Assembly (NCBI GenBank): GCA_964404205.1
Contig: CAYOJD010000107.1
Coordinates: 1-10,341, forward strand
Length of the DNA stretch: 10,341 nucleotides
Source: CAZWBR01 sp964404205
GTDB taxonomy: Bacteria > Bacteroidota > Bacteroidia > Bacteroidales > Prolixibacteraceae
Direction: 5' to 3'
In this document: positions 1-6,772 of the stretch, in pieces
Numbering within the stretch: the stretch's first letter is position 1
Layout: each line of letters starts with the position of its first letter
Notes under the pieces: model-generated
What the model saw: only the letters and a program-made list of their open reading frames with translations
Databases searched by the model: none
Told to the model about the DNA's origin: nothing
Translations under genes and position numbers: made by a program

Positions 1-4
1 CTAT

Positions 5-50
5 TAATGCTGCTTTGGCCACACTAGGGCCTTAGCAGCATTATTTTTTT
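5..50 (+). terminator. Rho-independent terminator of an upstream gene
   Basis: A 10-bp perfect stem (5-14 TAATGCTGCT with 34-43 AGCAGCATTA) continues, after a 2-base T/T mismatch on each side, into a second 4-bp GGCC/GGCC stem (17-20 with 28-31). The loop is 7 bases (21-27). A run of seven T follows directly at 44-50. The T tract lies on the + strand side only, so it ends a + strand transcript from a gene outside the window. It separates that gene from the operon starting at 147. Confidence 0.9.
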
Positions 51-61
51 ATTAAAAATAC

Positions 62-76
62 AAATGAAGTACATTT
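62..76. promoter_or_regulatory. Candidate operator palindrome upstream of the regulator gene
   Basis: The 15-base stretch AAATGAAGTACATTT is a palindrome centred on G69 in which 6 of 7 base pairs match; only 67/71 fails. A TACAT word at 70-74 recurs at 81-85, 11 bases on, about one helical turn. It lies just upstream of the -7 box of the operon, where a GntR-type repressor would be expected to act. GntR proteins bind short palindromes as dimers, so autoregulation by the adjacent gene is plausible. AT-rich leaders give such palindromes by chance, so this is only a candidate. Confidence 0.3.
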
Positions 77-112
77 TTCATACATAACTCTTTTTTAGAC
101 ATATAAAACTTC

Positions 113-120
113 TATATTTG
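113..120 (+). promoter_or_regulatory. Bacteroidota-type -7 promoter box for the operon
   Basis: TATATTTG matches the TAnnTTTG -7 consensus of the Bacteroidota primary sigma factor. No clean TTTG -33 element is visible at the usual distance; the nearest is the T run at 91-96 followed by AG. Transcription would begin near 125-128, leaving a leader of about 20 bases before the GTG start at 147. The upstream terminator at 5-50 makes a new promoter here necessary. Confidence 0.6.
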
Positions 121-146
121 CATAGAACTACCCAGAAGCTACTGCA

Positions 147-1160
147 GTGAGACACAAAAATAACATTGTCATCGACGAAACCCTTTCCACTCCAAAATAC
201 CGACAGATAGTCAATGAAATATGTCGTAGCATCAATTCAGGGGACTTAAAGAAAGGTGACAAAATCGCGTCGCTGAATCAACTCTGCAGCCAGTACCATC
301 TCTCGCAGGACACCGTTTTAATGGCATATAACGAATTAAAATCGCGGGGAATTATTACATCGCAGGTGGGAAAGGGTTATTTTGTCCAAAGTGAAGTTAC
401 CAACCATAAGCATAAAATTCTGCTCCTTTTCGATCGCTTAACTGCGTATAAAGAGGAGCTTTACGACGCATTCAAGTTGGCATTGGGCAATCAGGCAAGC
501 GAACAAATTTTTTTCCATCACAACAATTTAAAAATGTTCCAGACCATTCTGGAAGGCTCAATCACCGAATATTCTCACTTTATTATTATGCCAATTTTTG
601 GAATCGAAGCACAAACAATTATTGGGAAGCTTCCGGCAGGTAAAGTTTTCATCCTCGATCAGGGACGAAAAGATTATCATTTACGCTATCCTTATGTTTG
701 TCAGGATTTTGAAAGAGATATTTACCGAGTCCTGAAACAAAACCGCGACTTGACAGGAAAATACCAACGATTAGTTTTGGTCGTCAGGCAGCAGCGCGCT
801 CACTTCAAAGAGATTATCACCGGATTTCGCGATTACTGCAAACAACATCCTGCCCCTTTCGAAATTGTAAGCGACATTCAGCAGTTCGACATCCGTCCTT
901 TCGATGGCTTCATTGTGGTTGATGACCGTGATCTGGATTATCTGGTACGATATGCACAAAACAACAATTTTAATTTAGGGGAACGGATCGGCATAATTTC
1001 GTACAACGAAACTCCCCTTAAAGGAATTGTGGCCTCTGGAATAACCACTATCACTACCGATTTTGCCGCGATGGGCCGCTCAATGGCCCGGATGATAATT
1101 GAAAATCAAAAAGAAAAAATCGATAACCCATTCACTATCAACAAACGATCATCGTTCTAA
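147..1160 (+). CDS. GntR-family regulator with LacI-like sugar-binding domain
   Basis: Predicted transcription factor of 337 residues, in the length range of GntR proteins carrying a periplasmic-binding-protein-like effector domain, as in the AraR (B. subtilis) and Bacteroides FucR-type regulators. Residues about 15-80 form the winged helix: a YRQIVNEI helix, GDLKKGDKI, the recognition helix after LSQDTV, and the wing GKGYFV. Residues about 88-330 resemble the LacI-type ligand-binding fold. Its end carries the typical IGIISYNETP segment followed by TTITTDFAAMGR and a helix. The start is GTG: an in-frame TAG lies at 123-125 and no ATG occurs before the winged helix. It is the first gene of the operon, 11 bases before the GH2 gene, and probably controls its own transcription in response to a sugar or sugar phosphate. 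The effector, and whether it represses or activates, cannot be read from the sequence. Confidence 0.9.
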   Translation: MRHKNNIVIDETLSTPKYRQIVNEICRSINSGDLKKGDKIASLNQLCSQYHLSQDTVLMAYNELKSRGIITSQVGKGYFVQSEVTNHKHKILLLFDRLTAYKEELYDAFKLALGNQASEQIFFHHNNLKMFQTILEGSITEYSHFIIMPIFGIEAQTIIGKLPAGKVFILDQGRKDYHLRYPYVCQDFERDIYRVLKQNRDLTGKYQRLVLVVRQQRAHFKEIITGFRDYCKQHPAPFEIVSDIQQFDIRPFDGFIVVDDRDLDYLVRYAQNNNFNLGERIGIISYNETPLKGIVASGITTITTDFAAMGRSMARMIIENQKEKIDNPFTINKRSSF

Positions 1161-1171
1161 AAACCAACCGC

Positions 1172-3400
1172 ATGAAATCAATTGTAATAGCCTTGCTATC
1201 ACTCGTTTGCCTCAGTGGCATTTTGCCAGCGGCCGAATGGCCACACCAGATTCCGTTGAATGGTATCTGGGATTTCGAGCAAACCACCAACGCTTTTCCT
1301 CCTGCAAAGTTTAGCCGAAAAATTCCAGTCCCTGGACTGGCGCATCTGGCAATACCCAAAATTGAGGATTACGACAAGTTCTTCAAACGTCCGGAAAAAG
1401 TCGATGCCAAAGAACAGCATAATCTTTACAATATCGATTACACGCCACGCTATAGCTGGTACCGCAAAAAAATATTTATTCCGGCAGAACTTTCGGATAA
1501 AGAAGGCATTATCACCATCAAGAAAAGCCAGTATGTTACACAGGTTTACCTGAACGGTATCGATTTGGGAAGTTCTATGGCCTGTTACACACCTGTTGAA
1601 TTTCCGCTGGGGAAAGGGCTGAAATTTGGTGCCGAAAATGAAATTCTAATCAAAGTTGGCGATCGCATTTGGTTACCTTCCGAAGCGGCCGGTGGAACGG
1701 ATAAAGAAAAGGAGCATTATCTTCCCGGAATTTGGGACGATGTCCAACTCTCGTTTAGTGGTGCTGTACGCCTCAACAGAGTGCTTTTGCTGCCGTCGGT
1801 AGCCGAGAAAAAGCTGACTGCAAAACTGCAGTTGCGAAACTTTAAACCAGCACAAATCTTTTATGGCGACGCAATGAGCGATTCTGTGACAATCAATATC
1901 GTCATAAGGGAGAAGAAATCAGGGGAAATTGTTACATCAAAATCGGGTAGATTCAATGCAAAGCGCGATAATTTAACTGAAGCAACCATCGACATACCAA
2001 TGAATAACTTCAGGAAGTGGACTCCTGACGAACCATTTCTCTATGAAGCAATCACCAGCATCTCATTCGGGAATGAACCCTCAGACCAGAACACCAAAAA
2101 CTTTGGGATGCGCGACTTTACCCGTAAAGGTAAATTCTTTTACCTGAACGGAGAAAAGACAATACTGCGCGGTACCAATATCACGCTTCAACGCTTTTTC
2201 GAAGATCCCGATTGCGGAAATTTGGTTTGGGATCGCGAATGGGTAAAAAAATTGCTCATCAACTATTCGAAAGAGCTCAACTGGAACATGATGCGAATTT
2301 GCGTGGGCATTGTACCCGATTTCTGGTACGATTTGGCCGATGAGAATGGCCTGATGTTTCAAAACGAGTGGCTCTATTGGCAAAACCATGGTTGGGACGA
2401 CCAAATTCGCAAAGAATATACCGATTGGGTTTGGAGCGATGGCTCACATCCCAGCATCGTTATTTGGGATGCCATCAACGAAAACTGGGATGGATACATT
2501 GGGAACCAACTTATTCCGGAGCTTAAAAAGCTCGATCCGTCCCGCATCTGGGACTCAGGGTATATGACTGCTGAGCAAATGGAGTCGGACGAAATGGATG
2601 AGCCACATCCCTATCAGGGCGTTGTTAATTGGTTACAACCCGGCGCGAACCGGAATTTTTATCCACTGGGAGATTTGGATTTTTCGCCAGGCGCGATAGA
2701 CGAGATTCAAAACGCCGGAGCGGCCCAACTTGTCAACGAATATGGCTGGATATGGCTTTGGCGAAATGGTATACCCAGCAAGCTTACCGTGGAAGCCTAC
2801 GAACATTACCTGGGTAAAAATTCTTCGCCTGAACAAAACCGGGAATTTCAGGCTTACTGGATGCAGCTCGAAACCGAGTGGCTCAGGAGTAACCCTTCTA
2901 TAGCCGGCGTGCTGGCTTTCTGCCATCTTACCAATAACTATGGTTACACTGGCGACTGGTTTGTCGACAATATTAAAGATTTGAAACCTTCGCCTACGTT
3001 AAAATGGTTCAAACACGCCTTTGCTCCAGTGGCTACTTACATCAATCTCCCTGACGAACGCTATTTAAAAATGAAAGAACCTCATCAATCCGGTTCAAAG
3101 TTGCTTTTCAACCTTATCGGCATCAACAATTTTTCGGCTCCGGCCAATGGAAATGTGGTTATCAGGCTAATCGACGAACAGGGGATTGAAGTAATTTCGC
3201 TAAGCCAATCTGTTGCGCTTGCCCCATTTCTTCGGACTGACATACCCGTTTCAATTGAACTTCCTGAAAAGGCAGGAGGCTATCTCCTCATTGCTCAGTT
3301 CACTTCGGCTAATAACAAGCCGGTTATTAGCCGAAGATATCTCAAAATAGGGCAACAACCGCAATACAACTATTACACCATCAATCCCGATTATCAATGA
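1172..3400 (+). CDS. Secreted glycoside hydrolase family 2 protein
   Basis: Exported retaining beta-glycosidase of 742 residues. A type I signal peptide covers residues 1-21, with a hydrophobic core and probable cleavage after LPAA. The Cys at position 13 is not in a good lipobox. The domain order is that of GH2: N-terminal jelly-roll (about 23-190, with NGIWDF, SWYRKKI and VYLNG), immunoglobulin-like domain (about 195-310), TIM barrel (about 312-630, opening with FFYLNGEKTILRG) and a C-terminal beta-sandwich (about 640-742). E437 in WDAINEN is the expected acid/base and E523 in VNEYGW the nucleophile; the 86-residue spacing suits the family. GH2 covers beta-galactosidases, beta-mannosidases, beta-glucuronidases and others. 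The downstream PMI makes a beta-mannoside attractive, but nothing in the sequence fixes the substrate. It probably acts in the periplasm. Its stop overlaps the next start as ATGA. Confidence 0.88.
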   Translation: MKSIVIALLSLVCLSGILPAAEWPHQIPLNGIWDFEQTTNAFPPAKFSRKIPVPGLAHLAIPKIEDYDKFFKRPEKVDAKEQHNLYNIDYTPRYSWYRKKIFIPAELSDKEGIITIKKSQYVTQVYLNGIDLGSSMACYTPVEFPLGKGLKFGAENEILIKVGDRIWLPSEAAGGTDKEKEHYLPGIWDDVQLSFSGAVRLNRVLLLPSVAEKKLTAKLQLRNFKPAQIFYGDAMSDSVTINIVIREKKSGEIVTSKSGRFNAKRDNLTEATIDIPMNNFRKWTPDEPFLYEAITSISFGNEPSDQNTKNFGMRDFTRKGKFFYLNGEKTILRGTNITLQRFFEDPDCGNLVWDREWVKKLLINYSKELNWNMMRICVGIVPDFWYDLADENGLMFQNEWLYWQNHGWDDQIRKEYTDWVWSDGSHPSIVIWDAINENWDGYIGNQLIPELKKLDPSRIWDSGYMTAEQMESDEMDEPHPYQGVVNWLQPGANRNFYPLGDLDFSPGAIDEIQNAGAAQLVNEYGWIWLWRNGIPSKLTVEAYEHYLGKNSSPEQNREFQAYWMQLETEWLRSNPSIAGVLAFCHLTNNYGYTGDWFVDNIKDLKPSPTLKWFKHAFAPVATYINLPDERYLKMKEPHQSGSKLLFNLIGINNFSAPANGNVVIRLIDEQGIEVISLSQSVALAPFLRTDIPVSIELPEKAGGYLLIAQFTSANNKPVISRRYLKIGQQPQYNYYTINPDYQ

Positions 3401-3975
3401 AACATCTCGCTATCATAAAAGCACCCGTTCAAATTCGGTTAGAAGATTTTACCCTTTCGGGAGAACCGATTGCTTATCAAACCCGAGCAATGAAAGAGGT
3501 GGCCTCGATATTTCGCGACCAGATAGCCGCGCGCGCAATTGCCCCCGAAACGTCAGTTTACGCTGTACAATCGTGGTTACCAGTAGCCGAAGGAACCCAA
3601 GGGGCACTCTTTTTTGGCGTTTCTACCATAATGCCCGGTAAGGTTGGCAATGAATATTTTATGACCAAGGGACATTTCCATTTGAAGTCTGACCGTGCTG
3701 AATTTTACTGGGGAGTAGCTGGAAAAGGAATGTTAATTCTTATGGATCAGAATAATAACACCTGGGGCGAAGAGGTAAGTCCCGGGAGCCTACATTATAT
3801 TGGCGGGAACACTGCTCATCGGTTGGCCAACACAGGCGATTGCGAATTAATAGTTGGCGCCTGTTGGCCCGCTGATGCAGGTCATGATTATGAGACCATT
3901 GCCCAAAATGGTTTTACTGCCCGATTACTTGAAATTGACGGCTCGCCGAAATTTGTACAAAACTCCGACTGGTAA
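3397..3975 (+). CDS. Cupin-type glucose-6-phosphate isomerase (cPGI)
   Basis: Predicted cytoplasmic, metal-dependent isomerase of glucose-6-P and fructose-6-P, of the single-domain cupin type first known from archaea such as Pyrococcus furiosus and unrelated to the classical PGI. The 192 residues match the family length of about 190. The metal site is complete: H93 and H95 in TKGHFH, E102 in AEFYW, and H141 in NTAHR. The 2-7-39 spacing is the same as that of H88, H90, E97 and H136 in the P. furiosus enzyme. The GKGMLIL strand after the Glu is also typical. There is no signal peptide. The start codon overlaps the GH2 stop (ATGA), suggesting translational coupling. The ROK kinase gene starts 6 bases downstream. 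Family assignment is firm; true substrate preference within this operon is inferred. Confidence 0.88.
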   Translation: MKHLAIIKAPVQIRLEDFTLSGEPIAYQTRAMKEVASIFRDQIAARAIAPETSVYAVQSWLPVAEGTQGALFFGVSTIMPGKVGNEYFMTKGHFHLKSDRAEFYWGVAGKGMLILMDQNNNTWGEEVSPGSLHYIGGNTAHRLANTGDCELIVGACWPADAGHDYETIAQNGFTARLLEIDGSPKFVQNSDW

Positions 3976-3981
3976 CCATAA

Positions 3982-4953
3982 ATGAAGATAATGAAAGCCG
4001 CTAAGTATACAATCGCTATTGATTTGGGTGGGACTATCATCAAAATAGGACTCCTAAGTTATGGGAAACTCATCGACCGTTGTGAGGTAAAAGCACAATC
4101 GGCCAAAGGACTTAAGATACAATTGCCAGAATTGAAAAGCACTATCGACTTTATGCTAAATGCCAATAGTATTGCTGCAACAGAAATATTGGGCATCGGT
4201 TTTTCGTTTGCCGGGCTTGTCGATTCCAACAATAGCCGCGTAATCTCAACCAATCAAAAATACGACGATGGCCCCGATATTGACTTGGTTGAATGGGCTA
4301 AACGAAACTGGGATGTACCTCTTTTTGCCGAAAACGATGCACGAATGGCATTGTTGGGCGAGTGGCAATCGGGGGCAGGACAAGGGTGCAACAACCTTGT
4401 AATGGTTACCCTTGGAACCGGTATTGGTTCGGCTGTGCTGATAGAAGGAAACCTGCTGAAAGGAAAGCACTTTCAGGCTGGCAATTTGGGAGGCCATTTT
4501 ACAGTTAACCATCGGGGAAGCCGTTGCACCTGCGGTTCAGTGGGTTGCATGGAGGCCGAAGCTTCAACCTGGAGATTGCCCGAACTAATTCAATCGCATC
4601 CAAAATTTCACGAAAGCAGATTTCGGGACGAAGAAATCCCTGACTACAAAACGCTCTTTAGGCTGGCCAGCGAGAACGACATAGTAGCCCAATCGGTAGT
4701 TGACCATTGTCTTTCAGTATGGGCTGCCGGCATTATAACCATGATTCACGCTTTCGACCCCGAAAAAATCATTATCGGTGGAGGAATTATGAAGAGCGCA
4801 GCGCAAATCCTTCCTGCTCTGCAAAAGCGCATCGACGAGCAGGCCTGGACACCCTGGGGAAAAGTACAACTAATTGAAGCTGCTTACCCCGACTCTGCAG
4901 CGCTTTTCGGAGCTGATTTTCTAGTCCGTCAGAATCTTCAACCCCAATCATAG
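3982..4953 (+). CDS. ROK-family sugar kinase
   Basis: Predicted cytoplasmic ATP-dependent hexose kinase of 323 residues, normal for ROK kinases; no DNA-binding domain precedes it, so it is an enzyme rather than a NagC/Mlc-type repressor. The phosphate-binding loop is DLGGT at 14-18. The catalytic base is D119 in ENDAR. The zinc site is H172, C182, C184 and C189, in the CxCGxxGCxE signature with normal spacing, followed by E191. A second nucleotide-binding stretch IIIGGGI lies near residue 266. One departure is visible: the usual GE(I/L)GH before the zinc His reads GNLGGH, so the glutamate that normally contacts the sugar is missing. The sugar could be glucose, mannose, fructose or another hexose; the neighbouring isomerases make mannose or glucose likely. 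An alternative start is the ATG at 3991. The PMI gene begins 15 bases after the stop. Confidence 0.88.
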   Translation: MKIMKAAKYTIAIDLGGTIIKIGLLSYGKLIDRCEVKAQSAKGLKIQLPELKSTIDFMLNANSIAATEILGIGFSFAGLVDSNNSRVISTNQKYDDGPDIDLVEWAKRNWDVPLFAENDARMALLGEWQSGAGQGCNNLVMVTLGTGIGSAVLIEGNLLKGKHFQAGNLGGHFTVNHRGSRCTCGSVGCMEAEASTWRLPELIQSHPKFHESRFRDEEIPDYKTLFRLASENDIVAQSVVDHCLSVWAAGIITMIHAFDPEKIIIGGGIMKSAAQILPALQKRIDEQAWTPWGKVQLIEAAYPDSAALFGADFLVRQNLQPQS

Positions 4954-4968
4954 ATTTGATACTGAATT

Positions 4969-6759
4969 ATGAATCAATATATTAAACACAAATCTCAGTT
5001 CAACGCGCAACCAACTATCAAGGTTCACGGAGAGAATTACAACGTTGTCAAAGGGTGGAGCAACATCTGCAAACAACTCAACACCGCTATTTTGGAACTC
5101 TCTCCTTCGCGAAAAGTGGTCGTAATTGAAACTTACCAAGGGATTATTTATGAAGAACTTGTTGAGCAGCTAAAAAACGGGGTAGACCACAAACTGTTTA
5201 TCGAATCGCGCGACTTGATGTTGTCCGAAGAGGAGATTAAAATTAAGACTTACCCCGATGTTACGGACGATCGCATCTTTGGCTATTTGACCCGCTTAAC
5301 TCTCGAAGATTTTTTTGACCCGGAAAAATTAAGACTGGCAAAGCAACAAATCGAATCGATTACCGAAGGTGTAGTGGTTATTTTTGGCACAGGGGCATCT
5401 ATGCTTTGGCCCAAGACTTCTTTTCAGGATTCGTCGATTCTGGTTTATGCCGACATGGCCCGTTGGGAAATTCAGCTGCGCATGAGGCAACATTTGGTCG
5501 ACAATCTGGGATTAAGCAACCGCAATACGGCCGACTGGATGCTCTTGTACAAACAGGGATATTTTGTCGATTGGCGAATTTGTGATCGGTTAAAAAAACA
5601 GCTTTTCGATCAATGGGATTTTCTTCTCGATACCAATAAGGCAAATATGCCAAACCTGATTGAAGGGAAAGCAGCTCTCGATGCGATGGAGCAAGCTGTA
5701 GCCCGCCCTTTTAGCGTAGTCCCGTTTTTTGATCCTGGGCCTTGGGGTGGACAATGGATGAAAGAGGTGTGCAACCTCGCTCCCTCAGCCCCTAACTACG
5801 CATGGTGCTTCAATTGTGTGCCTGAAGAGAATAGCCTGCTTTTGCAGTTTGGTGATGACATTGTCGAGATACCCTCAATAAATCTGGTTTTTCGACATCC
5901 GCATGCCCTGTTGGGCGAGCCGGTACATGGGCGCTTTGGCGATGAATTTCCGATTCGGTTCGACTTCCTCGACACCATGGAGGGAGGCCATCTCAGCTTG
6001 CAGGTACACCCGCTAACCGAATACATTCAGGAAAAATTTGGGCTACACTATACTCAGGACGAAAGCTATTATTTGCTTGATGCCAAAGAAGATGCTGTTG
6101 TCTACCTCGGACTGAAAGAAGGTATCGACCCCGATGCCATGATAAATGAACTCGAAATGGCACAACAAGGGGTTAAATCATTTGACACGGAGAAGCATGT
6201 GCAAGTCTGGCCTGTTAAAAAGCACGACCATATGCTCATTCCGGCAGGAACCGTTCACTGTTCGGGCAAGAACAGCATGGTGCTCGAAATCAGTGCAACA
6301 CCCTATATCTTTACTTTCAAGCTTTGGGATTGGGGCCGTGTGGGCATGGATGGGAAACCGCGCCCTATCAATATCGAACATGGGAAAAAGAATATCCAAT
6401 GGGACAGGACAACCGATTGGACCCGTGAAAATCTGGTTAACCGCATTGTAAAAGTGGCAGAAGGCGATGGTTGGACTGAAGAACGTACAGGATTACATGA
6501 ACGGGAGTTTATCGAAACACGACGGCACTGGTTCACCAAGAAGGTGGAAATGAATACCAAGGGCGGGGTTCATGTTATTTGCCTTGTCGAAGGCGACGAG
6601 ATAGTTGTTGAGAGTCCTGCCGGAAACTTCGAACCATTTGTTGTTCATTATGCTGAAACATTTATTGTTCCCGCTGTAGTTGGTCAATATACAATGCGGC
6701 CACACGGTACATCAGCCGGTAAAGAATGTGCCACTATGCTCGGTTATGTAAGACATTAA
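4969..6759 (+). CDS. Class I mannose-6-phosphate isomerase with N-terminal kinase-like domain
   Basis: Predicted cytoplasmic zinc enzyme interconverting mannose-6-P and fructose-6-P. The C-terminal part, from about residue 245 to 596, is a class I PMI: PGPWGGQW at 256-263, the zinc motif LSLQVHP (Q345, H347), E365 in DESYYLL, H430 in PAGTVHC, E440 in VLEIS, and the catalytic-type arginine R457 in LWDWGR. Class I PMIs are usually about 300-440 residues, so the first 240 residues are an additional domain. That domain has a kinase-like pattern (strand VVVIE at about 50-54, then TYQGIIYEEL and a helix; later VVVIFG and VYADMARWE), recalling uridine-kinase or phosphoribulokinase-type P-loop proteins. 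No GxxxxGK[ST] Walker A motif is present, so it is unlikely to be an active kinase of that class. Its role is unknown. The PMI assignment is secure; the origin of the N-terminal domain is inference. Confidence 0.85.
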   Translation: MNQYIKHKSQFNAQPTIKVHGENYNVVKGWSNICKQLNTAILELSPSRKVVVIETYQGIIYEELVEQLKNGVDHKLFIESRDLMLSEEEIKIKTYPDVTDDRIFGYLTRLTLEDFFDPEKLRLAKQQIESITEGVVVIFGTGASMLWPKTSFQDSSILVYADMARWEIQLRMRQHLVDNLGLSNRNTADWMLLYKQGYFVDWRICDRLKKQLFDQWDFLLDTNKANMPNLIEGKAALDAMEQAVARPFSVVPFFDPGPWGGQWMKEVCNLAPSAPNYAWCFNCVPEENSLLLQFGDDIVEIPSINLVFRHPHALLGEPVHGRFGDEFPIRFDFLDTMEGGHLSLQVHPLTEYIQEKFGLHYTQDESYYLLDAKEDAVVYLGLKEGIDPDAMINELEMAQQGVKSFDTEKHVQVWPVKKHDHMLIPAGTVHCSGKNSMVLEISATPYIFTFKLWDWGRVGMDGKPRPINIEHGKKNIQWDRTTDWTRENLVNRIVKVAEGDGWTEERTGLHEREFIETRRHWFTKKVEMNTKGGVHVICLVEGDEIVVESPAGNFEPFVVHYAETFIVPAVVGQYTMRPHGTSAGKECATMLGYVRH

Positions 6760-6772
6760 ACACAAGATAAAT

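Noticed and set aside
2081..2404. Antisense open frame of 107 codons inside the GH2 gene
   Set aside because: It lies wholly within the conserved TIM-barrel coding region and its translation has no known motif.
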